64,000 nucleotides of DNA from Synechococcales cyanobacterium CNB. GTDB lineage: Bacteria; Planctomycetota; Phycisphaerae; Phycisphaerales; UBA1924. The position numbers and the translations under genes are program-made. Below are positions 10,046 to 19,849 of the stretch, in pieces. The notes under the pieces were generated by a model. That model had not been told where the DNA came from, did not search any database, and saw nothing but the letters and a program-made list of their open reading frames with translations. The stretch is from positions 62,001 through 126,000 of the forward strand of contig SZOZ01000001.1 of NCBI GenBank assembly GCA_030263455.1, written 5' to 3'. The first letter of the stretch is position 1; the number at the start of each line of letters is the position of its first letter.

Positions 10046-11320
10046 ATGGATCCGGCTCCGACCCTCGAACGAGCGACCCACGTTTCCGCCGGTGCAGCCT
10101 TCCGGCGCAATCGCTCTGCGGTCGTCGGGCTGGTCGTGATCGTGCTGATGGTGCTGGCGTGTCTGTGTACGCTGCCGTGGACGCTGGGGAACGCGCCGGG
10201 CGAGGCGGGAATTCCACGGTACAACGCGGGTGAGCCGCGAGCCGGGCGATTGCCTCCGTCGTGGTGGCGTGCGGACGCCCAGCAGGCTGTTCGCCTGAAC
10301 CTGCTCGTGGATGTCGCGACGGTCGAGCAGATCGCCTCCGCCCACGGCGTGGCGGCGGATGAGATGCTGATCGAGACGACCGACGCCGCTGCCCGTGACC
10401 TGCGCCGCCACTGGCCGTCGTACACGCTCGGGACGGATGCGCTCGGGCGCAGCCTGCTGCTCCGAACGCTGACGGGGGGCGGCATCTCACTGACAATCGG
10501 CATCGCGGCCGCGCTCATCTCGGTGTTCATCGGCACGCTCTACGGCGGGCTCTCTGGCTACATCGGCGGGCGCACGGATGCGGTGATGATGCGGATCGTG
10601 GACATCCTCTACGGCCTGCCGTACATCCTGCTGGTCGTGCTGCTGGCCGTGGCGAGCGATGCGGTGATGGACGAGTACGTGACGCGCCAGCAGGCCCGGG
10701 AGCGGTGGGTGCATGGCGAGGCCGCGCTTGTCGCCGCGGAGCGTGGGCTGCCGACGGATCGGGCCTCGGTCGAGCGGCTTCTCTCACAGGATGCTGACCT
10801 TCGGGCGGATCTCGACGCGCGAACCGAGCGGGTTCCGAGCCTTCGCCGCCGCGAGATTTCCGACGGCGTGCGCACGACCTACGACGTCGTGGTGCTGCTC
10901 GTCGCCATCGGCGGGGTGAGTTGGCTCACGATGGCGCGGGTGATCCGCGGGCAGGTGCTGAGCCTCAAGTCGCAGCCGTTCGTCGAAGCGGCGCGGGCGG
11001 CGGGTGCGCCTGTCGGGAGGGTCTTCTGGCGGCACCTGCTGCCGAACCTGATGGGACCGATCATCGTCTACGCGACGCTCACCGTGCCGCAGGCGATCCT
11101 GCAGGAGTCGTTCCTGAGTTTCCTCGGGATCGGGGTGAAGCCGCCCCTGCCGAGTTGGGGGAACCTGGCCGCGGAAGGCCTGAGCGAACTGAACTCGTAC
11201 CGCAGCAACTGGTGGCTGCTGCTCTTCCCTTGCCTGCTGCTCGGGGTCACGCTGCTCGCGCTGAACTTCGTGGGCGAGGGGCTACGCGAGGCGTTCGACC
11301 CGAAGCGGTCGAGGCGGTAA
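10046..11320 (+). CDS. Oligopeptide ABC transporter permease, DppC/OppC type, with central insertion
   Basis: A 424-residue inner-membrane permease. The family core is clear: GTDALGRSLLLR at about residue 130, the BPD_transp_1 domain, an EAA loop (EAARAAGAPVGRVFWRHLLPN) and the terminal WGNLAAEG segment typical of OppC/DppC. Between two core membrane helices lies a charged, probably soluble insertion of about 75 residues (about 210-285) not found in enterobacterial DppC. It is the first gene of the transporter operon, 65 nt before the binding protein. A second C-type permease occurs at 14864, so it may pair with the B-type permease in an alternative complex. Confidence 0.85.
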   Translation: MDPAPTLERATHVSAGAAFRRNRSAVVGLVVIVLMVLACLCTLPWTLGNAPGEAGIPRYNAGEPRAGRLPPSWWRADAQQAVRLNLLVDVATVEQIASAHGVAADEMLIETTDAAARDLRRHWPSYTLGTDALGRSLLLRTLTGGGISLTIGIAAALISVFIGTLYGGLSGYIGGRTDAVMMRIVDILYGLPYILLVVLLAVASDAVMDEYVTRQQARERWVHGEAALVAAERGLPTDRASVERLLSQDADLRADLDARTERVPSLRRREISDGVRTTYDVVVLLVAIGGVSWLTMARVIRGQVLSLKSQPFVEAARAAGAPVGRVFWRHLLPNLMGPIIVYATLTVPQAILQESFLSFLGIGVKPPLPSWGNLAAEGLSELNSYRSNWWLLLFPCLLLGVTLLALNFVGEGLREAFDPKRSRR

Positions 11321-11385
11321 TCTGTTGTCCCGCAGGGGGATCGATCCCGCGCCCCCCGGCGCGGCGGCCACAGAGAGGGCGTCCG

Positions 11386-13275
11386 ATGCAGAACAAGTTC
11401 GGTCTCAAGGACTTCATCTTCCTCGTCCTCCTCCTCGGCGTCGGCCTGAGCCTCTGGCTCGGCATGGTTCAGGACGATCGGAAGTGGAAGGAACTCCGCA
11501 CCACCCAGTCCCAACTCAACTCCATCGAGAGCAGCCTCGCCCGCATCCAGCGGCAACTCGACACGGGCATCGCCGTCGCCCGACCCGCAGCCGATCCTGG
11601 CGTTCCGTCCGGCGGATCGGCCGTCCGCCCCGCCTGGGCGCGCGAGGGTGTGCCTGTCGTGGTGGCGACGCCTTGGGACTTTTCCGTCGATCCCTACGAG
11701 CAGGAAGGGTTCACTCCCGGCGGCGAGTTCATCGAGATCTTCGAGGGCCAGCCCTCCAAGATCACGCCGTTCCTGTACGCCGACGTCTACGGACGGCGTG
11801 TCGTGGACTTGATCACCGAGAGCCTCGGCTGGTATGACCCGCAGACGCTCGAACTGAGAGGGCGGCTCGCCGAGGCGTGGCAGTACGACCCCAACGGCAT
11901 GTGGCTGCGGGTAAAGATCCGGGACGCGGCCCGCTTCAGCAACGGCGACCCGGTGCTCGCCGAGGACGTGCGATGGACTTTCGAGGAACTCCTCTACAAC
12001 GCGGAGATCGAGGCCGAGCGCTTCCGCAGCGTGTACAACGCGATGGTCCGGCTTGAGGTCATCGGCGACCCGGAGACGAGCAAGGTCGTCGAATACCACT
12101 TCAAGGAGCCTCGCTTCGACAACCTCGCGCAGGCGTTCGGGCACAAGATTCTGCCAAAGTCCGTGTACCAGGCGTGGATCGAGTCGCCCGCCACGTTCAA
12201 CCAGTCCACCGGGCTTGCGGTCGGGTCGGGTCCGTTCCGGCTGGCGAGAGTCAGCGTGGACGATCAGTGGTCGCCGCCATCGGACATCGTGCTGGTTCGG
12301 AATGACCTGTACTGGGGGCCGCGTCCGCCGCTGGACTCGATCCGGTTCAAGACGATCCAAGACAGCCTGGCCCGCCTGACAGCGTTCGAGAGCGGGCAGG
12401 GCGACATGATGCGTCCGACGGGAGCGCAGTTCGACATCAAGTCGAACGATCCTCGCTTCAACGAGCGTTTCGAGGCCCGCAAGTGGTACAACATGCAGGG
12501 CGGGTATTCGTTCATCGCGTGGCAGTGCGGGCTGCGGAACAACCGTCGCGCCACGCCGTTCCACGACAAGCGAGTCCGCCAGGCGATGACGATGTTGATC
12601 GACCGCGAGCGCATCCGTCGCGACATCGAGAAGAACCTGAGCCGGCCGGCCACCGGCCCCTTCCTCAGTTCCACGCCGCAGGCAGACCCCGAGATCACGC
12701 CCTGGCCCTACGACCCTGAGCGAGCGGTTCGCCTGCTCGAAGAGGCGGGCTGGCGCAACCGCGGCGGCGTGATGGTCAACGCGGCGGGCGAGCCGTTCGA
12801 GTTCGAGATCACCTTCGGTCAAGGCTCGGAGAGCACGCTCCAGATGGTGACGTACGTTCAGCAGGCGATGGCGGAGGTCGGCATTCGTGTCACGCTGAGG
12901 CCGATCGACTGGTCGGTGCTGCAATCGACGCTCAACGCGCGCGATTTCGACGCGATCACCTTCGCGTGGTCGGCGTCCGCACCCGAGAACGACCCGAACC
13001 AGATCTGGCACTCGTCGTCCATCCAGAACCAGGGCGACAACTTCATCCAGTGGGCAAGCCCTGAGGCCGACCGGCTGATCGAGGAGGGGAGGCGCACGCT
13101 GGACTTCGACAAGCGGATGCTTGTCTGGCGTGAGCTTCACCGGCACTTCCACGAGGAGCAGCCGTACACCTACATGAGTGAACTTCCCTGGCTGCGGTTC
13201 ATCACGAAGCGGACCCGGAACTTCCAGGAATACGCGAGCGGGCTTGAGTACTACGACCTCTGGGTCATGCCGTAG
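11386..13275 (+). CDS. Peptide ABC transporter substrate-binding protein, membrane anchored
   Basis: A 629-residue family 5 extracellular solute-binding protein (DppA/OppA type). Instead of a cleavable signal it starts with an uncleaved-looking membrane helix (residues 8-26), followed by a coiled-coil-like stretch rich in Gln and Leu (about 30-55) and a Pro/Ser linker. The binding domain follows, with LAEAWQYDPNGMWLRVKIRD and FSNGDPVLAEDVRWTFE typical of the family, and ends near YMSELPWLRFITKRTRNF. ATG 11386 has AGAGAGG upstream. It delivers oligopeptides or a similar ligand to the adjacent permeases, here tethered to the cytoplasmic membrane. Confidence 0.87.
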   Translation: MQNKFGLKDFIFLVLLLGVGLSLWLGMVQDDRKWKELRTTQSQLNSIESSLARIQRQLDTGIAVARPAADPGVPSGGSAVRPAWAREGVPVVVATPWDFSVDPYEQEGFTPGGEFIEIFEGQPSKITPFLYADVYGRRVVDLITESLGWYDPQTLELRGRLAEAWQYDPNGMWLRVKIRDAARFSNGDPVLAEDVRWTFEELLYNAEIEAERFRSVYNAMVRLEVIGDPETSKVVEYHFKEPRFDNLAQAFGHKILPKSVYQAWIESPATFNQSTGLAVGSGPFRLARVSVDDQWSPPSDIVLVRNDLYWGPRPPLDSIRFKTIQDSLARLTAFESGQGDMMRPTGAQFDIKSNDPRFNERFEARKWYNMQGGYSFIAWQCGLRNNRRATPFHDKRVRQAMTMLIDRERIRRDIEKNLSRPATGPFLSSTPQADPEITPWPYDPERAVRLLEEAGWRNRGGVMVNAAGEPFEFEITFGQGSESTLQMVTYVQQAMAEVGIRVTLRPIDWSVLQSTLNARDFDAITFAWSASAPENDPNQIWHSSSIQNQGDNFIQWASPEADRLIEEGRRTLDFDKRMLVWRELHRHFHEEQPYTYMSELPWLRFITKRTRNFQEYASGLEYYDLWVMP

Positions 13276-13329
13276 CCGATTGCGATTCTTCGTCCCTCGC
13301 TTCGACCGCGCGACACCGGAGCCGCCGAC

Positions 13330-14862
13330 GTGACGACCTACATCCTCAGACGCCTGCTGCTGATGGTCCCGACGGTGATCGGGATGACGCTGCTGGTGTT
13401 CCTGCTGGTCGCGGCCAGCCCGGGGGGGATCGGCGCGGCCCTGACCGTCGCGGCGGGAGGGCAGATGGATTCCAGCACCCGCGCCGCGCAGCAGGCCTAT
13501 CTCGAAGACCGCTACGGCCTCGACGATCCCATTGTCGTTCAGTACCTCCGCTGGCTTGGCCGGGTCAGCCCTGTGAAGTTCGGCACGCGCGACCAGGTCG
13601 TGCCGGGCGGCGAGGTCGTCCGCCCGCCCAAGAGCGTCAAGCCGATGCCCGCGTGGTGGCTGTACATCGACGGACTCCCCCGGGCCGAGCGGGAGTCGTT
13701 CACCTTCGAGCCGAACGCATCGGCCGAGGACAAGACGCGGGCCTACCGGCGTGCGTCGAACGACTACGCGCGGGCACGGTTCGCCTACCTGCGAGCCAAG
13801 ACCGAGTTCGAGATCGCGCTCGGCGAGCGGTTGCGCAAGGCCGGGCACGGTTCGCTCGTAAAGGACGACGGCACGCTCCGTTCTTTCTCGAGCCGCTCGG
13901 TCCCGAAAGGCTCGGTGCCGGGCGCGGACGACGATGCGGTCGTCGAACGATTCGCGGCGATGCAGGAGGCCTATCAAGCCGCCCAGCGGGCGCTCGCGCG
14001 GCTCGAGTCGGTCTTCGCCGCCCGCCCGTTCCCCCAGGCCGGGTTCGGCATCTCCGGCGTGGTGTGGGTCGCAGCGCCGGACCTGGGCATGTCGTTCAGC
14101 CGTTCGCGTCCGGTTTCTGCGCTCATCCGCGATGCACTGCCGGTCACGCTCATGCTGAACCTGCTGGCGTTCCCGATCATCTACGCGGTGGCGATCCCGA
14201 CGGGGATGCTGGCCGCGACGCGCCAGGGGTCATGGTTCGACGTGCTCTCGGGCGCGTTCTTCGTCGCGCTGTGGTCGGTGCCCGTCGTGTGGGCGGGCGT
14301 GCTGGCGATGGGCTACCTGGCGAACCAGGTCACCGGACTCGGTGCGTTTCCCGTCGCGGGGCTGCACTCGAACGACGCAGCCGCGTACACCTTCCTCCCG
14401 ACGCGCGGCGATGACGGCTCATGGCAGCGTGGCTACCTGCTCGACACGCTCTGGCACGTCGCGCTCCCTGTAGCCTGCCTTGTCTATGGCGGGTTTGCCG
14501 TGCTGAGCAAGCAGACGAGGGCCGCGATGCTCGACAACTTCAACGCCGACTACGTCCGCACGGCCAAGGCCAAGGGGGTTTCGGGCAAGGACATCGTCCT
14601 CCGCCACGTCTTCCGGAACAGCCTGCTGCCTCTGATCACGATGTTCGTCAGCGTGTTCCCTGCGATGCTCGGCGGCTCGGTCGTGGTGGAGCGCATTTTC
14701 TCCGTGCCCGGCATGGGGAGTCTCATCATCGAGGCGATCTTCCTGCGTGACCGCGAGGTGCTGCTCGCCAACGCGTTGATCGTGGGCCTGATCAACATGC
14801 TGGCGCTTCTGCTTGCCGACATCCTGTACGCCCTGGCCGATCCTCGCATCTCGTACAACTGA
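13330..14862 (+). CDS. Oligopeptide ABC transporter permease, DppB/OppB type, with long insertion
   Basis: A 510-residue permease whose N-terminus (YILRRLLLMVPTVIGMTLLVF) and C-terminal EAA region (NADYVRTAKAKGVSGKDIVLRH, then FSVPGMGSLIIEAI) are typical of DppB/OppB. Family members are about 310-340 residues; the extra 170 lie between the first helix and the core (about 80-250), are hydrophilic, and probably form a periplasmic domain with helical stretches. The start is GTG 13330. It is followed one nucleotide after its stop by the second C-type permease. Confidence 0.87.
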   Translation: MTTYILRRLLLMVPTVIGMTLLVFLLVAASPGGIGAALTVAAGGQMDSSTRAAQQAYLEDRYGLDDPIVVQYLRWLGRVSPVKFGTRDQVVPGGEVVRPPKSVKPMPAWWLYIDGLPRAERESFTFEPNASAEDKTRAYRRASNDYARARFAYLRAKTEFEIALGERLRKAGHGSLVKDDGTLRSFSSRSVPKGSVPGADDDAVVERFAAMQEAYQAAQRALARLESVFAARPFPQAGFGISGVVWVAAPDLGMSFSRSRPVSALIRDALPVTLMLNLLAFPIIYAVAIPTGMLAATRQGSWFDVLSGAFFVALWSVPVVWAGVLAMGYLANQVTGLGAFPVAGLHSNDAAAYTFLPTRGDDGSWQRGYLLDTLWHVALPVACLVYGGFAVLSKQTRAAMLDNFNADYVRTAKAKGVSGKDIVLRHVFRNSLLPLITMFVSVFPAMLGGSVVVERIFSVPGMGSLIIEAIFLRDREVLLANALIVGLINMLALLLADILYALADPRISYN

Positions 14863-14863
14863 C

Positions 14864-16627
14864 ATGACCACCGGCGACAACATCCCGAAGGTGGTGCGAA
14901 CGGTCGGACCGGCCGAGGCGGTGACCGGCGTGCAACTGATGCAGGGCATCGGCCATCAGCCGGCGCAGGGGTTCTGGACCGAGGCGTGGGCGCGTGTCGT
15001 GCGCCGGCCGGGCGCGTTCCTCGGGCTGTGCTGGCTGGCGATTGTCGTGTTCTTTGCCGTGTTCGCTCCCTTCATCGCCAGCGGGCACCCGATCCTGCTC
15101 TGGGAAATCGGGCCGGACGGCAGCGTGCAGCGTGTCCACTCGCCGATGTTCGATCATCTCGGGCCGACCGATGCGCTGCTCGCCCTGGGCGCGATCGCGT
15201 GGGGCGCCACGCTCCTACTTCCCCTGCGGACGGCGCGATCGAAGCGCCTGGCCGTGCTGTTCGTCGGCTCGTTGCAGGCCGCGTTCATCGTCGCCGTGTG
15301 CGCCGGTGTGCGGGCGGCGTTCCGAACCCCTGACGCCCCGGACTGGATGCGTTCGATGCATGCGAACTCGTCGTTCCGCTGGGTGAGCGTCGGCGTCGTC
15401 ACGTTCCTCGTTTCGCTGCCCGTTCTGCTGATCCCGTTCTTGGAGTCGCTGGTTCACCGCCTATTCCCGGTCGCGTGTGCCGCGCTTGCCGGTGGTCTGA
15501 GCGTCGCGCTGACGTGGCACGATCCGATCCCCTCGTTTACCTATCGCGCCCGCGAGGCTCGCGGCGAGATCCGCACGCTCCATACGCTCATCCCGTACTC
15601 ACCCGGCCAAGGCTCGACCTCCCTCGACCTCCAGCCGCCGCGCTCGACGCCCATGTCGGCGATCATCGACGGCCTGACGCAGGACTTGGCCCGCGAGCTC
15701 GGCGTCGGCAGTTTTCAGGACGACCCACGCTGGCAGGTCCGCAAGCGACCGACCGATCCGTTGCTTTCCGAGACCCCCCCGACCGCGGGGCTTGCCAGCT
15801 CGCTCGGCGTGCATCTGCGGGCCAACGCAGGCCTGCTCCCGCGATCGCCGGCGGACCTGCTCGCGGAGTACGAGTCTCGGCGGGACCGCGACGAGTTCCG
15901 ATCCATCCGGGACGTCTTCGCGTGGCTTGAATCGCTCGGGAGGGCGAAGTTCTGGCTCGGCACGGACTCGATCGGCCAGGACGTGCTGAGCCAGATGCTG
16001 CACGCCTGCCGACTGTCGATCTCGATCGGCCTCGTCTCGACCGGCATCGCCGTGCTCATCGGCGTCACGATGGGCGCGCTGATGGGCTACTTCGGCGGGT
16101 GGGTGGACATGCTCCTCTACCGCGTCGTCGAGGTCTTCATGGCGATCCCCGTCCTCTTCCTGCTCATCGTCGCTGCGGCCGTGCTGCCCCGAAACACCTA
16201 CGTGATGATGGTCATCATCGGGTGCGTTTCGTGGACCGGCGCGGCCCGGTTCATTCGCGCCGAGTTCTACAAGCTCCGGGGGCAGGACTTTGTGCAGTCC
16301 GCGCGGGCGGTGGGGCTGCCGCTGCGTTCGATCCTGTTCAAGCACATGCTTCCCAACGGCGTCACGCCGGTCCTCGTGGACGCCTCGTTTGCCATCGCGG
16401 CCGCCATCCTCGCCGAGGCCATCCTGAGTTTCCTCGGCCTCGGCCCCGCGAACCAGGCGTCGTGGGGACGCCTGCTGAGCGACGCCAACAACCAGGTCGG
16501 GGACTTCGTGCCGTGGCTCGCGCTCTTCCCGGGCGCCGCGATCTTCTTCACCGTGCTCTCGTACAACCTGATCGGCGAGGCCTTGCGCGACGCCATCGAC
16601 CCGAAGCTGAAGAAGGCCCGTGTCTGA
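14864..16627 (+). CDS. Oligopeptide ABC transporter permease, DppC/OppC type, with large N-terminal extension
   Basis: A 587-residue permease. The C-terminal third is a standard DppC core: FWLGTDSIGQDVLSQMLHACR, EAA loop SARAVGLPLRSILFKHMLPN and ASWGRLLSDA. The first helix (about residues 50-70) is separated from this core by about 310 residues that contain several extra hydrophobic segments (about 100-215) and a soluble part. ATG 14864 starts one nucleotide after the DppB-like stop, so the genes are co-translated. The core pairs with the B-type permease; the purpose of the extension is unknown. Confidence 0.85.
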   Translation: MTTGDNIPKVVRTVGPAEAVTGVQLMQGIGHQPAQGFWTEAWARVVRRPGAFLGLCWLAIVVFFAVFAPFIASGHPILLWEIGPDGSVQRVHSPMFDHLGPTDALLALGAIAWGATLLLPLRTARSKRLAVLFVGSLQAAFIVAVCAGVRAAFRTPDAPDWMRSMHANSSFRWVSVGVVTFLVSLPVLLIPFLESLVHRLFPVACAALAGGLSVALTWHDPIPSFTYRAREARGEIRTLHTLIPYSPGQGSTSLDLQPPRSTPMSAIIDGLTQDLARELGVGSFQDDPRWQVRKRPTDPLLSETPPTAGLASSLGVHLRANAGLLPRSPADLLAEYESRRDRDEFRSIRDVFAWLESLGRAKFWLGTDSIGQDVLSQMLHACRLSISIGLVSTGIAVLIGVTMGALMGYFGGWVDMLLYRVVEVFMAIPVLFLLIVAAAVLPRNTYVMMVIIGCVSWTGAARFIRAEFYKLRGQDFVQSARAVGLPLRSILFKHMLPNGVTPVLVDASFAIAAAILAEAILSFLGLGPANQASWGRLLSDANNQVGDFVPWLALFPGAAIFFTVLSYNLIGEALRDAIDPKLKKARV

Positions 16628-16645
16628 ACGCACGCAGGAGAGACG

Positions 16646-17791
16646 ATGACCGCCAACGCCACCAGCGCCCGATCCAATCCCCGCGGCCCGGCGACGGACG
16701 AGAGCACGCCGATCGTCCGCATCGACAACCTCGCCGTTTCGTTCGACAACGGCTCCGGCCCGCGCATCCAGGCCGTGGACGGTGTGCGCATGACGATCTA
16801 TCCGCGCCAGACGCTTGCGGTCGTTGGCGAGTCCGGCTGCGGGAAGAGCGTGACCGCGATGAGCATGCTGCAACTCATCCCGCGTCCACCCGGCCGGTTC
16901 GACCGCGGCTCGATCCAGTTCCGTTCCAAGCACGGCCCCGTCGATCTCGTCAGGCTGAACAACCGCCAGATGCGAGAGGTCCGGGGGAACGACATCGCCA
17001 TGATCTTCCAGGAGCCGATGACGAGCCTCAACCCCGTCTACACCGTCGGCGACCAGATCATGGAAGCGATCCTGCTCCACCAGCAGGTTTCGGCGCGTGA
17101 GGCCGAGCAGATCGCCCTCCAGTCCATGCGCGACGTGGGCATCCCCGAGCCGGAGAAGCGCATCAAGGCCTACCCGCACCAGTTTTCGGGCGGCATGCGC
17201 CAGCGAGTGATGATCGCGATGGCGCTCGCCTGCCGGCCGCGGCTGCTGCTCGCCGACGAGCCGACGACCGCCCTCGACGTCACCATCCAGGCGCAGATTC
17301 TCGAACTTCTGAAGGAGCTCAAGCGGTCGCGCGGCATGGCGATCATGCTCATCACGCACGATCTTGGCGTCGTCGCGGAGAACTCCGACGTGGTCTGCGT
17401 CATGTACGCCGGGCGTGTCGTGGAGTACGCCAACGTCTTCGAGCTCTTCGACAAGCCGCTGCACCCGTACACGCGCGGCCTGCTCGCCAGCATCCCCAAA
17501 CTCCACGAGCGGCGCGACCGTCTTGTCACCATCAAGGAGATCGTCGAGAATCCCGAGGAGTTCAAGCGGCTTCCGGGCGCGGAGCACGGCGTCCGCCCGT
17601 GGTGGCCCTGGCACGACCCGCCCGCCGATCTCGCCGCGCGCGACGGCCCCGCGGGCGACTACGTTCTCCGCGAGGTCGAGCCGCACCACTGGGTCGGCCT
17701 GTGGCGAACGGCCGCGCTCATGGACGAGGAGGGGGCGTTCCCCGACCTTGACTTCCGGGCCGACAATCGGGGACGGTCCGCGGTCGCCTGA
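16646..17791 (+). CDS. Oligopeptide ABC transporter ATP-binding protein, DppD/OppD type
   Basis: A 381-residue cytoplasmic ATPase energising the transporter. Walker A GESGCGKS lies near residues 58-65, the signature [15 protein letters not shown] near 180, Walker [14 protein letters not shown] next, and a switch His in LITHDLGV. The C-terminal [14 protein letters not shown] segment is the oligopeptide/dipeptide C-terminal extension of DppD and DppF. The last 80 residues are longer than usual. GGAGAGACG precedes ATG 16646. Most systems have a second ATPase (DppF) immediately downstream; here a glycosyltransferase follows, so this protein works as a homodimer or its partner is elsewhere. Confidence 0.9.
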   Translation: MTANATSARSNPRGPATDESTPIVRIDNLAVSFDNGSGPRIQAVDGVRMTIYPRQTLAVVGESGCGKSVTAMSMLQLIPRPPGRFDRGSIQFRSKHGPVDLVRLNNRQMREVRGNDIAMIFQEPMTSLNPVYTVGDQIMEAILLHQQVSAREAEQIALQSMRDVGIPEPEKRIKAYPHQFSGGMRQRVMIAMALACRPRLLLADEPTTALDVTIQAQILELLKELKRSRGMAIMLITHDLGVVAENSDVVCVMYAGRVVEYANVFELFDKPLHPYTRGLLASIPKLHERRDRLVTIKEIVENPEEFKRLPGAEHGVRPWWPWHDPPADLAARDGPAGDYVLREVEPHHWVGLWRTAALMDEEGAFPDLDFRADNRGRSAVA

Positions 17792-17813
17792 CCGGCGGCG
17801 ACGGGAGCACGCC

Positions 17814-18923
17814 ATGCGCGCCCTGATCATCGCGGATGAACTCTTCGCGCGGCGCGAGAACGCGATGCTCGCCCGGCTCGAGGTCGGCATGACGGGCGAG
17901 GGGGTGCGCGTGGTGCAGGCGATCCCGGAGCGGGGACTGCCGCCCGCCGCCGCCGACGCCTTCAGCCAGGCCGTCACCTACGCCGACACGGGCATGCCGT
18001 TCACGCTCAATCTTCGTGCGGCGCGGGTCGTATCCGCGGTCCGCGCCCTCGGCGACGGCGAGGGGGGGATCGATATCGTGCACGTGCTGGGCGGCTCCGC
18101 GTGGTCGCTCGGTGTGCAGGTCGCCCGCAGGTTCGAGGCGCCGCTCGCTCTGGAGGTCTGGCGAGGAGGACTGGTGGGGCGCGCCCGCCGCCTCGGCGCG
18201 ACGCCCGGTGTCCGCACGGCATACTTCGCGCCGGACCGTGAGATCGAACGCGAGTTGCACGCCGCGGGGTTTGCGTCGCGCACCCGGCTCATTCCGTGGG
18301 GCGTGCACCTTCCGGCCGCGCCCAACGGCCTGCTCTCGCCCGAACGAGCGCCGACGATCATGCTTGCCGGTGCGGGGCGTGACACGCGCGCATTCGCTGC
18401 CGCCTTCGACGCGATCGTCCGGCTGATGCGCCGGCATGACGGGTTGATGCTCTTTGCCGACGCGGAGGGCGTGCAGCGGGCGGGCGTCTGGCACGTCGCG
18501 CGAGAGCAGGGCGTGCTGCGGAGCGTCTCGCTGCTCGACGACATGGACGCCCACCGCGAGCTCGTGCTTCGCGGCGACTTCCTCGTGCAGCCCGACGCGC
18601 GCGGTGAACACCGCACGATCTTCCTCGACGCGATGGCGCACGGCATGGCCGTCGTCGCGGCGCGTGATCCGCTTCTCGGGTGGCTCATCGATGCCCAGAC
18701 CGCCCGTCTCGTCGATCCACACGACGCGGGGGCATGGGAGACCGCGATCGGCGCGTTGCTGGAAGAGCCTGATGCGGCACGCGCCCTCGGCGCGTCCGCC
18801 CGCCAGTACGTGCGTGAGCACCACCGGGCCAGCAGCCAGATCGTCGGCGTGCTCGCGGCGTACGAGACGTTGCGGACTCCGGAAGCCATCCCCTTCCAGG
18901 AGGGGTCCGGGGCGGTCCGATAG
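17814..18923 (+). CDS. Glycosyltransferase family 4-like protein
   Basis: A 369-residue cytoplasmic protein with the overall GT-B layout: an N-terminal domain with a Gly-rich turn (HVLGGSAWSLG), and a C-terminal domain with VQPDARGEHRTIFLDAMAHGMAVVA, the region where GT4 enzymes bind the nucleotide sugar (Glu followed by hydrophobic residues), then an ARLVDPHDAGAWETAI segment seen in GT4 tails. It lacks an obvious EX7E motif in its usual form, so substrate and activity are uncertain. GGGAGCACGCC precedes ATG 17814. It follows the ABC operon by 22 nt and may be cotranscribed. Confidence 0.65.
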   Translation: MRALIIADELFARRENAMLARLEVGMTGEGVRVVQAIPERGLPPAAADAFSQAVTYADTGMPFTLNLRAARVVSAVRALGDGEGGIDIVHVLGGSAWSLGVQVARRFEAPLALEVWRGGLVGRARRLGATPGVRTAYFAPDREIERELHAAGFASRTRLIPWGVHLPAAPNGLLSPERAPTIMLAGAGRDTRAFAAAFDAIVRLMRRHDGLMLFADAEGVQRAGVWHVAREQGVLRSVSLLDDMDAHRELVLRGDFLVQPDARGEHRTIFLDAMAHGMAVVAARDPLLGWLIDAQTARLVDPHDAGAWETAIGALLEEPDAARALGASARQYVREHHRASSQIVGVLAAYETLRTPEAIPFQEGSGAVR

Positions 18924-19105
18924 CGACAGCGTCAGGTCCGGTTATGCAGGCCGCGACGGGCTTTCCGGCCATGTACGCCGCGATTTCTCTTGCTTCGCTC
19001 AAGTCCCGGGACATGCTGGGAGCAGCGGGCTGCCCGGCGCGCTCCGCGCGACCTGCCCGCCGTCCACAGCACGCGCCCGGGAAGGGCGGAAAGAGAGCGG
19101 AAGAA

Positions 19106-19810
19106 ATGAGCACCCTCGCTACGATCGTCGCCGCCGCGGCCGTCGCCGGCGCAAGCCCGAACCGCGACTTCGGCTCACTCGGCACGTCGTACAGCGGCGC
19201 GCAGTACGGGCACGCTCGCCTGCTCGCCACCATGCCACCGTACCCGACGAACCGCGTGGACGACACGCGCCGCCCCGGTTTCAACGGGCGGATCTGGATC
19301 GGCGAATCCTTCACCAGCGGGCCGCGCACGGAATGGCCGCTCGGTTGGGGCGACCCCGGCCCGACCTACTACGGCGCGGACCAGCGCGACTTCTCGCTCG
19401 TGTACGTGCGGGTTGGGCACCAGGTCGTCGCGATCCGCCCGTGGATCGCCATCCCCGAGACCGGCCTGCGCCACCTCGAGAACGGCCGGCAGGAGTGGCT
19501 CCGCGAGCGCGGTTACGTCGGCGGTGTCCGCACGCATATCCCCGACTCGCAGCGTGCCGGCGTGACGATCGCCTCGGCCGACGACATCAAGCCCAGCGCG
19601 ACCATCCGCATACGCGAGGGGATCAGCCGCGAGGGCGTGCAGCGTCGCGTCGAGGCCGCGCCCTCCGGGGCAGCCGCGATCCTCGCCTCGGGCGAGCCGA
19701 TCCGCATCTCCTGGCCGCATCGCGCCCCGGCGGAAGTCGTCGAGCGCACCGCGTCCACGGGGGGATGGATCGTGCCGCCGAGCGAAGGAATGGCGATCGC
19801 GGGCCGCTGA
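19106..19810 (+). CDS. Unrecognised protein with putative signal peptide
   Basis: A 234-residue protein of unknown function. The first 17 residues (MSTLATIVAAAAVAGAS) look like a short export signal with an AxA-type site, followed by a soluble domain rich in Gly, Trp and Arg. ATG 19106 is preceded by GAGAGCGGAAG; an in-frame ATG at 18944 lies in sequence that does not look coding. The 180 nt upstream hold no other gene. It ends 39 nt before xseA. I can see no catalytic motif. Confidence 0.6.
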   Translation: MSTLATIVAAAAVAGASPNRDFGSLGTSYSGAQYGHARLLATMPPYPTNRVDDTRRPGFNGRIWIGESFTSGPRTEWPLGWGDPGPTYYGADQRDFSLVYVRVGHQVVAIRPWIAIPETGLRHLENGRQEWLRERGYVGGVRTHIPDSQRAGVTIASADDIKPSATIRIREGISREGVQRRVEAAPSGAAAILASGEPIRISWPHRAPAEVVERTASTGGWIVPPSEGMAIAGR

Positions 19811-19849
19811 CGCGCAGGATGACGGCCCGTGTGCGATAATCGGGGCGCG

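Noticed and set aside
11068-13977. A 969-residue minus-strand frame opposite the binding protein
   Set aside because: Same GC-shadow effect; the plus strand carries a clear ABC binding protein and permease.
18944-19105. Extended start of the unknown protein at 19106
   Set aside because: The extra 54 residues look noncoding and hide the plausible signal peptide.
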